64,000 bases of DNA, taken from the NCBI GenBank assembly GCA_964006375.1, contig OZ023262.1, forward strand, positions 93,659,476 through 93,723,475, read 5' to 3'. Shown one piece after another: positions 48,523 to 59,529 of this stretch; positions within the stretch are counted from its first letter, which is position 1; each line of letters starts with the position of its first letter. The stretch comes from Tillus elongatus (taxonomy: Eukaryota > Arthropoda > Insecta > Coleoptera > Cleridae). Under the pieces are notes generated by a model that made no database searches, was not told the origin of the DNA, and was given only the letters and a program-made list of their open reading frames with translations. A program made the position numbers and the translations under genes.

Positions 48523-48586
48523 TATATACACAGGATGGCCCATTGAAAACGAATTATATACACAGGATGGCCCATTGAAAACGAAT
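48523..48586. repeat. 32-bp tandem duplication of a transposon end
   Basis: TATATACACAGGATGGCCCA plus the next 12 bases occurs twice in tandem (48523-48554, 48555-48586). Confidence 0.9.
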
Positions 48587-50613
48587 TGGCAGCCATAACT
48601 GCCATGAAAAGATTTTGTCGAAAAAAACCAGAAACACGTTAAGTTTGCTTGTAGAGAAGACACCTTTTGACGCAAAAAGTATAGTCTTTACCCTTCTAAA
48701 CAGGAGTGTCATCTCTCAAATTTTTATAAAATGGGAATCGGGATCATGTTATAGCTCGTTGAAAAGAGGTTTTGATTCCCTATACCTTGCTTCATTGTTT
48801 TTAAACTTCGGTCTATTTGGTTAGAAAATATGGAGTTTTAAAATATCACTGTTGAGTTTTCCGATAAATTAAAAAACTAAATCGTTTCGGTTAAAAACTT
48901 TTTCCTAAAATTTTTTTTAAATATTAGACCCCCCTGCTGGACCGCTAAAAAAGCATAGTATTGAAGTAAATGTTGAAAATAATTAGGACCAATCATACTA
49001 TTAAACCAACAAACTAACATACCAAGGAATTTAACTTTAAGCCAATAAATGGTCAAATTGAGTAGCACCAACTTTCATATAATTGTATAAATTTTGTTCA
49101 AATTTTTGCCTAACATTTGCGAGCATTTCAGGAGTAATTCTCCGGCATTCATCAATAATGTGCTGAGGTAACTCTTCCAATAAATCGCACTCGGTAACAT
49201 AAACTTTTGTTTGTAAATGACCCCCCCCCCCCCCTCACAAAAAAGTCTAAAGGGGGCAGGTTTGGAGATTGGGCTGGACATTCTGCAGCACCTCTTTGAA
49301 CTATCCATTGACCGGGAAAGTGTATGTTCAAGAACTCCCCAAAAGTAACGGCATAATGTGGTAGAGCACCATCTTGTTGGAAAAATTTATGCTGTTCCGA
49401 GTATCTCTCATTACCAATTAGCATCGGGTAAACCAAGTCTTTCAATATCTCCAAATACGGCTCTCCTGTGAAAGTGTCATTGTCAGCAATGATTTTTTGT
49501 GGACTTTGGTTGCAGACTTCATGGAAAACACGAGGGTTTTCATCTGACCCGAACCAGCAATAATGACGATTTACAGTGCCGGTCAAAAACAAATAACTTT
49601 TGTTGAAAAAACAAGTGCTACAAGGAAATTGCCTGTTGTCAATTATTCTTTGATAAATTCCAAGCGCCGGTCGTAATTATCTTCATATAATTCCTGAACC
49701 AGCTGGATTTTATATGGAGGAAACTTAATTTTTTTCAGAATTCGTTGAATTGTCGTTCTACGTAGATTAGTAATCTCAACTAATTTTCGTGTACTTAATG
49801 TTGAATCCGCACTAACTTGGCCTATCACTTCTAGGCTTGTTGCTTAATCCACCATGGGAAATTGACGGCCGGGATTTCGTTTCTTATTAGTCACTGATCC
49901 AGTTCCATGGAACTTGTGTAGCAGCTCCTGCACGTTCATATGATGATCACGCCTATTAGAATGCAGGTTTGTGAATACACGTGCTGTTTCGTTTGCGTTT
50001 TTATGATTAACGAAAATGCCCACAATTTCGACTCTTTCGGCAACTGAATACTTACACCATAATGACTCATAAAAATCCACTTAACAATGCGAAGCAGTAA
50101 TCACAACTGAATTTTTCATCGATCGAGTTTTATCAGTTCAAATGTAGGAACAAAAAGTTGCTATCAAAAATGCGTTATCACAAGACATGTTGTGCTTACG
50201 TTTTTGGAGCACCTTAGCTTAAATGACATTTTATTACCTACGCAGACCTTAACAAGATTTCCCTTTTGTAACGGATGCTGGTGAGGCCCAACTCAAGCAT
50301 TAACAATTTCTCCAGAAATGCATTAGTGATGTTTAAAAAATCGACATCCTCTAAACGAATAGATCGAATTTTAATACTAAAAAATCAGTGTATAGGGAAT
50401 GAAAAGTTTTTATAGCGAGCTATCACATAAGCCCTATTCCTATTTGAAAAAAAATTTGAGGAATGACGTCCCCGATTAGGAGGGTAGAGTTTGGGCTGTG
50501 CTTTTTACGGCAAAAGTTTGCCCCCTCACAAGCAAACTTGATAGGTGTGAGGTTTTTTTGGACAAAATATTTTCCTGGCAGTTATGGCTGCCAGCTCGTT
50601 TTTAATGGTCCAG

Positions 50614-50617
<4 letters not shown>
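48529..50617. mobile_element. Long-TIR mariner-like element, decayed
   Basis: Left arm about 48561-48830 and right arm about 50350-50617 are imperfect reverse complements over ~260 bp (e.g. GGCAGCCATAACTGCC in both; AGTTTGCTTGT; GATAGCTCG). Between them lies a broken DUF4817-type transposase on the minus strand. The right end abuts (TA)n. The left terminus is duplicated. Confidence 0.8.
49075..50080 (-). pseudogene. Mariner-like transposase pseudogene
   Basis: Fragments in different frames: N-terminal HTH (YSVAERVEIVGIFVNHKNAN, 50080-49844), second HTH (LSTRKLVEITNLRRTTIQRI, 49828-49643), and catalytic region (HKFFQQDGALPHYAVTFGEF with the second catalytic Asp, then PAQSPNLPPLDFF with the third, 49592-49152), and C-terminus (49308-49075). 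Multiple frame changes and stops. A run of 14 C at ~49221-49234 sits just after the PLDFF motif. Non-functional. Confidence 0.88.

Positions 50618-50706
<89 letters not shown>
50616..50706. repeat. (TA)n microsatellite abutting the long-TIR element
   Basis: About 45 units from the CAGCCTA terminus. Confidence 0.95.
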
Positions 50707-50708
<2 letters not shown>

Positions 50709-50963
50709 GTGGGAACCACGCCGTGGAGTGATTGGGGACCTTAAAATAGTCAAAAAAGTGCCTATTAATATATGTCTAAAACCCTGGTGTTTCCGAGATA
50801 CACGGTATTGAATGATTGAAAAAAAAAGGGTATTTTTCATATTTTGTGGCAAAATTGAGATAGACAAACCAAATTTGGTACGCAACATTCCTTCGTAGGT
50901 TGCCATAATTGGTAAAAATTTCAAGCCTTTTAGGCAACGAGTGGCGGATTTATGCGTTCCTTA

Positions 50964-50967
<4 letters not shown>
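50707..50967. other. Dispersed-repeat fragment between two TA arrays
   Basis: No gene. CCAAATTTGGTACGCAACAT resembles the large-block end. TGATTGGGGACCTTAAAATA is not seen elsewhere. Confidence 0.4.

Positions 50968-51041
<74 letters not shown>
50968..51041. repeat. (TA)n microsatellite
   Basis: About 36 units. Confidence 0.95.
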
Positions 51042-51043
<2 letters not shown>

Positions 51044-51045
<2 letters not shown>

Positions 51046-51553
51046 CTTGGTTATCGGGTTGAACCGCGTCCAGAATTTATGAAAACTCGACGTTTCAGCT
51101 CCTGTTTTCGAGCCATTTTCAATAGGTAAAGGAAATATGTAAGGACACTTTAAAGCCTCAATCTGCCTACTCCTTAGAGCGGTGGACAAAGGTGAGTTGG
51201 GTTGTTGTCGCTCTATTACGGGGCCTCAATCTGCCTACTCCTCAAATCTCGCCGGAGATCGTCTGTGAGGTTTCAGTGTGTTCAACCCTATGCCTCATAG
51301 GGATCTGAGTTGAACACACTGAGACCTCACAGACGATCTCCGGCGAGATTTGGGAAGTAGGCAGATTGAGGCCCCGTAATCTAGCTACAAGAACCGAACC
51401 CACCTTTGTCCACCGCTGTAAGGAGTAGACAGATTGAGGCTTTAGAGTGTCGTTACATATTTCCTTTACCTCTTGAAAATGGCTACAAAACAGAAGCCGA
51501 AACGTCGAGTTTTAATAAATTCTGGACGTGGTGTTACCCGAGAACCAAGCATG
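51044..51553. repeat. Large imperfect palindrome, ~243-bp arms
   Basis: Arms 51044-51286 and 51309-51553 are reverse complements at roughly 88-90% by eye. The 22-bp centre is itself palindromic (CCTATGCCTCATAGG). Each arm contains two spaced copies of GGAGTAGGCAGATTGAGGC-like sequence and a GGAGCTGAAACGTCGAG-type module. It is flanked by (TA)n on both sides. No coding frame: a fold-back element is the simplest reading. Confidence 0.88.
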
Positions 51554-51584
51554 TCTCACATTAAAGACCGCGGAAATCTTTCTG

Positions 51585-51587
<3 letters not shown>

Positions 51588-51648
<61 letters not shown>
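51588..51648. repeat. (TA)n microsatellite
   Basis: About 30 units ending at a MITE terminus. Confidence 0.95.
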
Positions 51649-51651
<3 letters not shown>

Positions 51652-52424
51652 GGCTTTCATTAATTCCCGAACCCCACGTAACCGCTTAAGTTAGGCAACC
51701 CGGCATACACAGCTGTACAACCTGAATTAATGAAATACCTAGGATGCCAAAAATAATAATAAGTTGAAACAGAAAATGTCTTAAATGTATTTATTATTTA
51801 GTATTTTTAACAGCAAGTCTGTTTATGTATGGTTAACTGTTATTGATTGTTAAAAAAATAAATTAAAAACCATAATAAAATGTTACTTTTATTTTGTATA
51901 GATATCAAAATTTTGTATTGTACGTAAATAAATTGAGTTCCGATTATTTAAACTTCTAATTTACGGTTTTTGGAATGTGTATTGTGTAACATGTAACAAA
52001 TATGTACCTGTTTGGGCAGATTACCGACGAACAGATTTGGTAGGGCTTCGTTCCATGCGATGTCGAATATCGTCAATAATATAACCTTAACATACCTATA
52101 CATTTAACTTACGTAAAAACGCAATGAAAATGCTAACTTTTGATAAAAACTGTTTATTTTAATTGTCCAATCAGATAGAAAATTATTTGAAGAAGGTAAA
52201 CACTGGTCAAACTTGGAAAATGCACAATATAATACAAAATAACCGTCAAAAGGGAATTGAGCGCCAATGGACTGAACTGTCAATTGTCAATTGATTTAGT
52301 AACTTTAGGGTCCCTAGTCTAGTGGTTTTTTTTGGTTACTTTTTGACTGCCAACTCATAAAATCATATTCCACTAAGAGAGAGACAGAATCTGGTCACGT
52401 AGGGTTCGGGAATTAATGAAAGCC

Positions 52425-52427
<3 letters not shown>
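51649..52427. mobile_element. TA-flanked MITE of 779 bp
   Basis: About 33-bp inverted ends: CAGGGCTTTCATTAATTCCC GAACCC... and its reverse complement ending GAAAGCCCTG, with two differences. TA flanks both ends and (TA)n continues on both sides. There is no open frame. Tc1/mariner-type by its ends and target. Confidence 0.9.

Positions 52428-52489
<62 letters not shown>
52428..52489. repeat. (TA)n microsatellite, right flank of the MITE
   Basis: About 31 units; probably the other half of the array at 51588-51648. Confidence 0.95.
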
Positions 52490-52494
<5 letters not shown>

Positions 52495-52820
52495 ATATCG
52501 GTTGTAACACTTTCGAAAAAAATCTTCTAATGGCAGCGTATTGTGACCTCTAAAACCAATCTTCGGGTTCTGTTTAAATTTAAAATATTAATTTTAGTAA
52601 TATCCGGTATTGTGTGTATGTGGTTGTTACTGGCTTTGAGACTGTTTCTCATTAACCACAAAATGTAAATTATAATTATGAGGTTTCCTCGATTCTTGTT
52701 ATTCTAGCTCAGCACGTTTCTTGATTCTGTTCGTACACGACAGTAGCCATATCTAGCAATATGTAATATATACACCACACATATTAATATCATAATTACA
52801 TATATCATGTATAATGTTTT

Positions 52821-52825
<5 letters not shown>
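52490..52825. other. Unassigned stretch
   Basis: No gene or repeat partner recognised. Confidence 0.35.

Positions 52826-52915
<90 letters not shown>
52826..52915. repeat. (TA)n microsatellite
   Basis: About 44 units. Confidence 0.95.
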
Positions 52916-52918
<3 letters not shown>

Positions 52919-52972
52919 AAATATACTTTAATAAGTATTTTATATCCCGTCTTAATAGTATACAATTCTAAT

Positions 52973-53010
52973 GAAAATTCACTACCATATCGCACTTGCT
53001 GCGTCTCGAA
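52973..53010 (-). repeat. Copy of the ACGCAGCAAGTGCGT end motif
   Basis: GAAAATTCACTACCATATCG then CACTTGCTGCGTCTCG on the plus strand; one change in the stem. Confidence 0.8.
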
Positions 53011-53669
53011 TTTTTGTTGTTTTAGCTAAAGCATATTTTTTTTACAAACTATAGTATGGAGCTTTTGTTTTATTTGTATGAATAAACAAAAGGTCTTAGA
53101 CTTGCATGAGTACGATTACATTTCACGGGGCACGACTTACACAAAGGCTATTTTCCATTACAGTTACTCGAACAGTTAAAGTACGTGAGTTCCAAGCAAT
53201 CCTATTCAATGTTTGTAGCACAAACAGCGAGCGGTAGATAATCGTATTTGAAGGGATGTTACTGAAGCACCGTGGATGACACATTATAGAGCAGGACTTT
53301 TAAAATTCTAATCCTTGAATTACATCGAATTGCAATGACAATTTGTAATGGATTTCTCGAGATTAGTCTGGAGTGCGAAGTGAAAAGAATCACAGAGAAA
53401 CTTCGTAAAGGTTTTTCTTGCATAGCATTAAACTAACCTAATCAATTTTTTCCTCTTTATAGACAAAAAGTGATCGGAGAATGTTTTTTTGTACTTCGTA
53501 GACTAGTAAGTTCGAATAAGGAATGTATTTATTAGGGCATTTCCATAAAAATAATACACTAAGTTTATAGAGAGGTTAACAGGTTTGATCTTTCACTAAG
53601 TGAAGACTGAAACCTGTGATGAGCACCGACAAGTACACTTGGAGAACCCAAATCACCACAACACATTTA
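53011..53669. other. Unassigned, possibly single-copy DNA
   Basis: No domain or repeat partner recognised in ~650 bp. Confidence 0.35.
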
Positions 53670-53735
53670 AAAAAAGACCTGACGATCGTTTCACTAACCA
53701 AGTTAGCGTCATCAGAGGATGAAAAATTCTGAATT
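53670..53735 (-). repeat. Hairpin module shared with 19130-19200
   Basis: The minus strand reads TGATGACGCTAACTTGGTTA then GTGAAACGATCGTCAGG: stem GCTAAC/GTTAGT, then GAAACG. It was considered and rejected as a hammerhead ribozyme. Confidence 0.55.
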
Positions 53736-53749
53736 TTTCAGATTTTAGA

Positions 53750-53981
53750 GAAGAAACAAAAGAAACAAACATTGTGATTTTTGGGATATACGAGGTTGAG
53801 TATGGACCAGATATATTAATACAATTTTTTGTGAATAAGCTGAGAATTAGTGTCGAGGTGGAGGTAGATCCGACATTGATCAGTCACGCTTATACAGTAG
53901 GGAAGAGGCAGAACAAACCTATAGTTGTGGAACTGAACTCATGCGCGGTGAAAACACGTATTTTAAGGAATACCGGGGTTC

Positions 53982-53985
<4 letters not shown>
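53750..53985 (+). pseudogene. LINE polyprotein N-terminal fragment
   Basis: ETKETNIVIFGIYEVEYGPD, then NKPIVVELNSCAVKTRILRN and TGVQIYI match the pattern of the N-terminal (ORF1-like) part of insect endonuclease-reverse-transcriptase LINE proteins (a NIV-FG---E start, a NKPR-V-V segment, and a final LKGT-IYI). The fragment stops where the (TA)n array begins, so the endonuclease and RT are absent. Assignment rests on pattern memory. Confidence 0.5.

Positions 53986-54064
<79 letters not shown>
53984..54064. repeat. (TA)n microsatellite
   Basis: About 38 units. Confidence 0.95.
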
Positions 54065-54069
<5 letters not shown>

Positions 54070-54141
54070 GTAACAACTTAAATCATGTAATTGTAACATG
54101 TATCTGATACTAGTGGTTTCCCAAGATGCCTCATTCCTCCC

Positions 54142-54230
<89 letters not shown>
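54142..54230. repeat. (TA)n microsatellite at the 3' end of a LINE
   Basis: About 40 units; the LINE at 54231-56563 ends here on the minus strand. Confidence 0.95.
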
Positions 54231-56563
54231 TTCAGCAACACACCACGAGGGCCTAAATACTATCGTTCCGTGGGTGTCGACAAGGAGGAAAGAGGCAACT
54301 TGTTAATTCTGGACTTGAAGGTTTGGAGGTTCGGGGGGATAAGGAAAAACATGGACCGGCAAGGAATTCCACAACTTTGAAGTCCTCGGGACAAAAGAGC
54401 GGGCATAACAAGACAAGATGTTCTATGTCTGGTGACCTGGACAGTAAAAGGGTGCGTTCGCTCTGTTCCCCTGGTAGATCTGTTGGGGGCAGTAGGTGGA
54501 GGAACTATGGAAGAAAGCTCCTCTGAGCACTGCCCGTGCAGGTATCTGTAAAAGAGAGAGAGGTCACCAATGGCACGTCGGTGGGCAAGGGATGGCAGCT
54601 TTTGGGTTGAATTGTACAAGAGTTCTACTTCCCCAGTCTAATATTTTTTGGAGATCTACGGAGATAGAACCCTCCATGAGTCTGTGATCCTCATCTAATT
54701 GGGCTAAAGAGATAGGCTTAGAATATTGTATATTTGAGTGGAGGGTGCTGTCGTCCGCGTAACTGTGAACTGAGTTGGATCTGCTAGAGAGGAGGTCATT
54801 GATGTAGAGAAGAAACAAAGTAGGGGCTAAAGCTGAACCTTGAGGAACTCCTGCATTAATTAGATACAGTTTAGAGGAATCGCCATCCACGAAAACAGAA
54901 ATGCTCCGGTTGGAGAGGAAATTTACTGTCCAGGTACAGAGTTTTGGTGGTAGGCCATAGGCCGGAAGCTTTTTAAGCCAATGGCACGTCGGTGGGCAAG
55001 GGACGGCAGCCTTTGGGTGAGGGTAGGGGCACCGATGAGACGTATAGCTCTCTAAGCTAAAGCTATAGCTAAAGTATATAAGGTATAGAGATTAGCTGGT
55101 GAAAAGTATTTGCGAGCCCGGAAGAGGAGACCTAATTTCTTAGATTTCGATCCACAAAAATGCCAACAAGTGAAAAGGACTCATTACTTTCAATAACTTG
55201 GTTGTTCATTGTGATGGGTCTAGGACCGGTGTGTCTCTTATGAGAAAGAAAGCAAGACTGTGATTTGGTGGAGTTGAATTGTACAAGATTTCTAAGTCCC
55301 CAGTCTAATATTTTTTGGAGATCCACGGATACAGAACCCCTTCATGAGTCTGCGATCATCATCTATTTGGGTTAAAGAGACAGGCTTAGAATATTGTATA
55401 TTTGAGTGGAGGGTGCTGTCGTCCGCGTAAATGTGAACTGGATTAGATGTGCTAGACAGGAGGTCATTGATGTGAAGAAGAATTAAAGTAGGGGCTAAAG
55501 CTGAACCTTGAGGAACTCCTGCATTAATTGGATATGGTTTATAGAAATGGCTATCCACGACAACAGAAATGCTCCGGTTGGAGGGGAAATTTACTGTCCA
55601 GGTAAAGAGTTTTGGTCGTAGGACAGAGGCCGGAAATTTATTAAGCAGCACTGCGTGCCAGACCTGGTCGAATGCTTTAGATATGTCTAGAGCGACAATC
55701 TGGTATTCACCGTGTAGTTCCGTAGACTTGTTCCAAGAATGGGTGACAAAGGAAAGGAGGGCGGCAGTTGATCTGCGCTGACGGAATCCATACTTCCTCT
55801 CGTGGATCAGACTGTGTTTTTCAAGAAATTTAAGTAATTTGGTGTTTATATACTTTTCCATCATTTTAGAGACGACTGAAAGGAGAGAAATAGGCCTGTA
55901 GTTGCTAGGAAGCGCTTTGGATCCTTTCTTGTGGACGGATTGTACTCGAGCAGTTTTCCAGTTACTAGGGAATATGCCTCTATTGTAAGGTGTCTGAAAC
56001 AGACGAGTCAGGACAGGAGCAAGTTCTAGTGCTAATTTTTTGAGAACAATTGCTGGGATCTCGTCAAGGCCAGAGGCTTTCCTGGTCTTAAGAGAAGAGA
56101 GCATCTTTCGTACCTTTTTAGTTTTGAAAATGATATCCGTCATTATATGCGCGAAATTGGGGACTGTTGGTGGTTGAACATTTGGAGGTGGGTTGAGAGT
56201 AAGATTTCCAGCGAACAGCGAGGCAAAAAGTTCAGCCTTGGCCAGGGCTGTAGAAACAATTTCATCTCCTGAGACAATAGGTGGGAACGTGCTCTTGCAG
56301 AAATTATTCCCAATAGATTTAGCAAGAGTCCAGAAGAGTTTGCTGCCGTTGGAGCTTGAGAGGACTTTGTTTTTGATGTGGTTATTAAACGAGTTTTTTG
56401 CCTCAGAAAGAATGCGGACATACCGGTTTCTTGCGTCGTTAAATGCCTTGCGCCTTTCTTGACTGGGATTGTGTAGAAGCGTTTTGTGAGATCTGACCTT
56501 CTCAAGTCTGGCCTTGTCACAGGATTTAGAGAACCAGTGCTTTTGAGTGGCTGAAGTGGTCAA
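54231..56563 (-). pseudogene. CR1/jockey-type LINE ORF2 pseudogene with internal duplication
   Basis: 56563-55292: linker and reverse transcriptase (KKVRKMLSSLKTRKASGLDE, NYRPISLLSVVSKMMEKYIN, FDQVWHAVLLNKF, NAGVPQGSALAPTL, IYADDSTLHSN with the YADD at 55418-55429). 55326-55132: following domain (DLQKILDWGLRNLVQFNSTK). 54975-54606 repeats 55643-55273 at ~90% (second YADD at 54750-54761). 54619-54260: ORF2 C-terminus (DLSLFYRYLHGQCSEELSSI and FKSRINKLPLSSL). 5' truncated at the endonuclease/RT boundary. Broken by stops and frame changes. Confidence 0.9.
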
Positions 56564-56901
56564 CTATGTTAAAAGATTTTTTGTAGTTTTCCCCAGTTCT
56601 TGTGATCCAAACGTAAGCATATTATACCTGTTGAAAAAACATTTCTATGCTCTATTCCAATACACCAAAAACCAATATGACGTCCATCAAAGATAAAAAA
56701 GTTGACTATCGCACCGCAAAATCTAGTGGGCCTAGAGCAGTTTCAATGTCACTAGCTGATGCATCATGTAAGATATTGAAGAAGAATGGAAATGGCAAAT
56801 TTTATATTTATCCTAATATCTAGCAGCCTATGATTTTTTTTTGAATTCTGAAAGTGGTTGTGTACTGTCCTCACAACTGAGATTAACTTTGAATGGGACA
56901 G

Positions 56902-56903
<2 letters not shown>
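56564..56903. other. Unassigned stretch ending in a mariner-type terminus
   Basis: No gene seen. The right end GAATGGGACAGCCTA resembles GGTCCAGCCTA at 50606-50617, so a mariner-like right end is likely. Confidence 0.4.

Positions 56904-56986
<83 letters not shown>
56904..56986. repeat. (TA)n microsatellite between a mariner-like end and the dispersed block
   Basis: About 41 units. Confidence 0.95.
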
Positions 56987-56989
<3 letters not shown>

Positions 56990-57330
56990 ACCGATAACTC
57001 AAAAAATAATAGGCCGATTTTGATAAAATTTGGCGTGTACCTTCCTTTTGTAAATGGCTTGGATTAGTTCGTTAGTCAGAAAAATCGGACGAGGTTTTCC
57101 CGAAAAAAATTGAGTTTTTATTCGAAAAAAAATTTTATGTCAAAAAATAATGAGCCGATTTTAATAAAATTTGGCATGTACCTTTCTTTTGTAAATGGCT
57201 TGAATAAGTTTGTTAATCAGGAAAATCGGACGTGGTTTTCCGGGAAAATGTTGAGTTTTGATTCGAAGAAAAATTTTATCTCAAAAAATAAAAAATTTAT
57301 GATAACCAGATTTGGTAGGTAGGTTTGCGA
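56987..57330 (+). repeat. Large-block edge, tandemly duplicated
   Basis: CACACCGATAACTCAAAAAA... runs to 57135, then a second copy of the same ~140 bp (GTCAAAAAATAATGAGCCGA ...) follows, ending TGATAACCAGATTTGGTAGG. Confidence 0.8.
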
Positions 57331-57419
57331 TATAAAAATTAAACTATACACCTAAGTTGCTATAATAATGCTACAAGAAAAAAGTTATAATGAAATAGTT
57401 TGTTCCAGATCATTTCTAT

Positions 57420-57456
57420 GAAAATTCACTACCATAACGCACTTGCTGCGTCCAGG
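57420..57456 (-). repeat. Copy of the ACGCAGCAAGTGCGT end motif
   Basis: GAAAATTCACTACCATAACG then CACTTGCTGCGTCCAG on the plus strand. Confidence 0.85.
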
Positions 57457-57499
57457 CTTATATATTTGGATTCTCCGTTAAATTTGAATCAATTTTATA

Positions 57500-57640
57500 A
57501 ATATATGTAAACATATAAAAATCAAACTGCTTCATAAAATGGGTTCTAAGGGTCCTATTTCGGGGTTATTTGAAGACTTTTTTTCAAAATTGAATAGTCG
57601 GGATTTTCTGATTGATGAAATTTTTCTACAAAAATAAAAT
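57500..57640 (-). repeat. Left block, inverted, without a TA array
   Basis: AACATATAAAAATCAAACTG, GGGTTCTAAGGGTCCTATTT and the diverged hairpin end near 57615. Confidence 0.65.
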
Positions 57641-58003
57641 CGACTTGTCCGTGCGTTTTTCATAAAAATACCGTTAGATACTCGAAATACAACATGCTTC
57701 GGTTTTAATCGGCCACCTGTATATTCCCTTTGTATTTTTTATGATTGAGTTGCTACGAAAACTACTTGCTTCCGAATTGAGCCGTCAGAAAGGCACAAGT
57801 TTTTAGGCTTTTTTCTTCCTACATGACCTATATTTCTGACCCAGTTTCAATTGTGTCAACACAAAACATGTATTTTAATCAAATTTCACATGAGTATAAC
57901 ATTTTTATACATATTACACCGAATGAATTTGTGTGTAGAATTTAAAGTGTGGTAAATAAAGTCATATGCAAACAAGTTGCTCTTGTAGTGGTGTAAATTT
58001 GTT
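57641..58003. other. Unassigned stretch
   Basis: No gene or repeat partner recognised. Confidence 0.35.
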
Positions 58004-58249
58004 CTATATCTGGAGGAGTATTGGAACATCCATGAGAGTTTCATCAGAACTGTGCGATCCCGTAAAAAGAGAGGAAGATTTGCTCTCCAATGTTGGCAGT
58101 AAAACGTCGAGATCGCACGTATTTGCTTTATGACACCTGTTTGCTGCTTTTGGATATTCTCTATGTCTATATTTTCTTTTACAGCTTTGTTTGGAATATC
58201 TGCGATCGTTGCTTGAAAGCAATTTTATATTCTCTTTGTTCTCTGCCAT
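58004..58249 (-). CDS. Small unidentified open frame
   Basis: 81 codons from a true ATG at 58249 to a stop at 58004-58006: MAENKENIKLLSSNDRRYSK, a Lys/Arg-rich stretch, then LDVLLPTLESKSSSLFTGSH. It has no low-complexity or repeat origin that I can see, and amino-acid use looks protein-like. No family recognised, no splice or polyadenylation context established. It could be a chance frame or an exon. Confidence 0.2.
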   Translation of the reverse strand: MAENKENIKLLSSNDRRYSKQSCKRKYRHREYPKAANRCHKANTCDLDVLLPTLESKSSSLFTGSHSSDETLMDVPILLQI

Positions 58250-58470
58250 AGAATATTTTCAATAAATTAAGCTGTATTATTTTTTCTTAAATTCAATTCT
58301 TTGTCTCCTCTTTTTATTCATACATAAAATGTAATTCTGCTCCCAGATCATCCTTTCGTATGTCACTATTTAAGCTGCAGTATAATCAGATTTATTTTTG
58401 TTAGAAAGGATTTGAAGTAAAACATTTTTACATTTATAATAACGAAGAATTATAACTAACAAAATAAAAG

Positions 58471-58505
58471 TCTTGACGCAGAAATTGCGTTATGGTAGTG
58501 AATTT
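58471..58505 (+). repeat. Copy of the end motif with a changed loop
   Basis: TCTTGACGCAGAAATTGCGT then TATGGTAGTGAATTTTCAT; stem ACGCA/TGCGT keeps 4 of 5 pairs. Confidence 0.75.
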
Positions 58506-58599
58506 TCATAAAATCTTTTTAATATGAAATTTGTCTTTTACTTCCACTTCGTCACAACGTGTAGAAGTATCCAATTGGCGGAAAAATTTTGTTTTCACT

Positions 58600-59265
58600 T
58601 AAACGTCGTGAAAAGTATCAAAACATATAGAAAACATAATTTGGGAACGCAAATTTTTTTGTCTGTCGGTCTGTATGTCTGTCTGTTTGTAGCCACGATA
58701 ACTTTAGAACGAATTGAGGTATTGTCTTTAAATTTGGTATACAGTTAGCACGCCAACGAACGGTCCGGATTGTTTTTGGGTAAAATGGCTTAAGCGGATA
58801 GGGGATGAATGAGGGTGATTTTGTAAAAACATTTTTTTGTTAAAACTCGCGTAATATAACATTTTAGCGTTTGCTTCTTAGAAAGTTTTCAATTCATCAA
58901 GCGTCTGGTATTCTATGCTGAAAATAAATTAGGGGTTGAATGTGTTGGAGTGGAGTATCGTTGACAAAAACTACCATTTTTTTTTACTAAAAAAATCTGA
59001 AAAGTCTCAAAACATATAGAAAACATGACACTGGAACGAATTTTTTTGTCTGTCGGTCTGTCAGCGAGTCGGTCTGTCGGCATACACGTTGGTCTGTTAA
59101 TAGGCGCAATAACTTTTGAAGCAATTGAGAGATCATCTTAAAATTTGATATCCAGTTAGCACCCGATAAAGGAACTCTTTGTATGGATTTTGGGTAAGAT
59201 CGCTTTAGGTGGTAGGGGATAAATAAGGGATTATTTGGAGAAGATAAAAAAAATTGAATAAAACT
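58600..59265 (+). repeat. Two tandem copies of a ~390-bp repeat
   Basis: AAAACATATAGAAAACAT... at 58619 and 59011; each followed by TTTTTTTGTCTGTCGGTCTGT, ATAACTTT-GAACGAATTGA, CAGTTAGCAC and TAGGGGATGAAT/TAGGGGATAAAT. By eye ~75% similar. The CTGTCTGTCGGTCTGT part is a simple-sequence tract common in animal repeats. Confidence 0.75.
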
Positions 59266-59404
59266 CGAGTATCATAACGTTTTAAAAGTTGATGGGTACA
59301 GGAATACAAATATTTTCTTTGTGGTATAGTCGTGTGCCCTAAATTCATTCGATTAGCATATTTTTCTGGAGAATAAATTATCACAGCAACGTGGAAGTTA
59401 TGAT

Positions 59405-59500
59405 TCAATTTGCAGCACTATTTTTAATGAAAGCAGGCATCAAATTTGGTTACCAGTATAACCTGTATAGTCAAAACAGTGTATCATATTTCATCAAATG
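59405..59500 (+). repeat. Small-block fragment cut by a LINE end
   Basis: AATGAAAGCAGGCATCAAAT to TATCATATTTCATCAAAT, then LINE sequence begins. Confidence 0.75.
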
Positions 59501-59529
59501 CGCTTTTCGACAAAACTGCTAAAAAGTTT

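Noticed and set aside
53686..53722. Hammerhead-ribozyme-like sequence (CTGATGA...GAAAC, minus strand) and its relative at 19150
   Set aside because: An extra C follows CTGATGA, the stem II closing pair would be mismatched, and the second copy lacks the CTGATGA core altogether.
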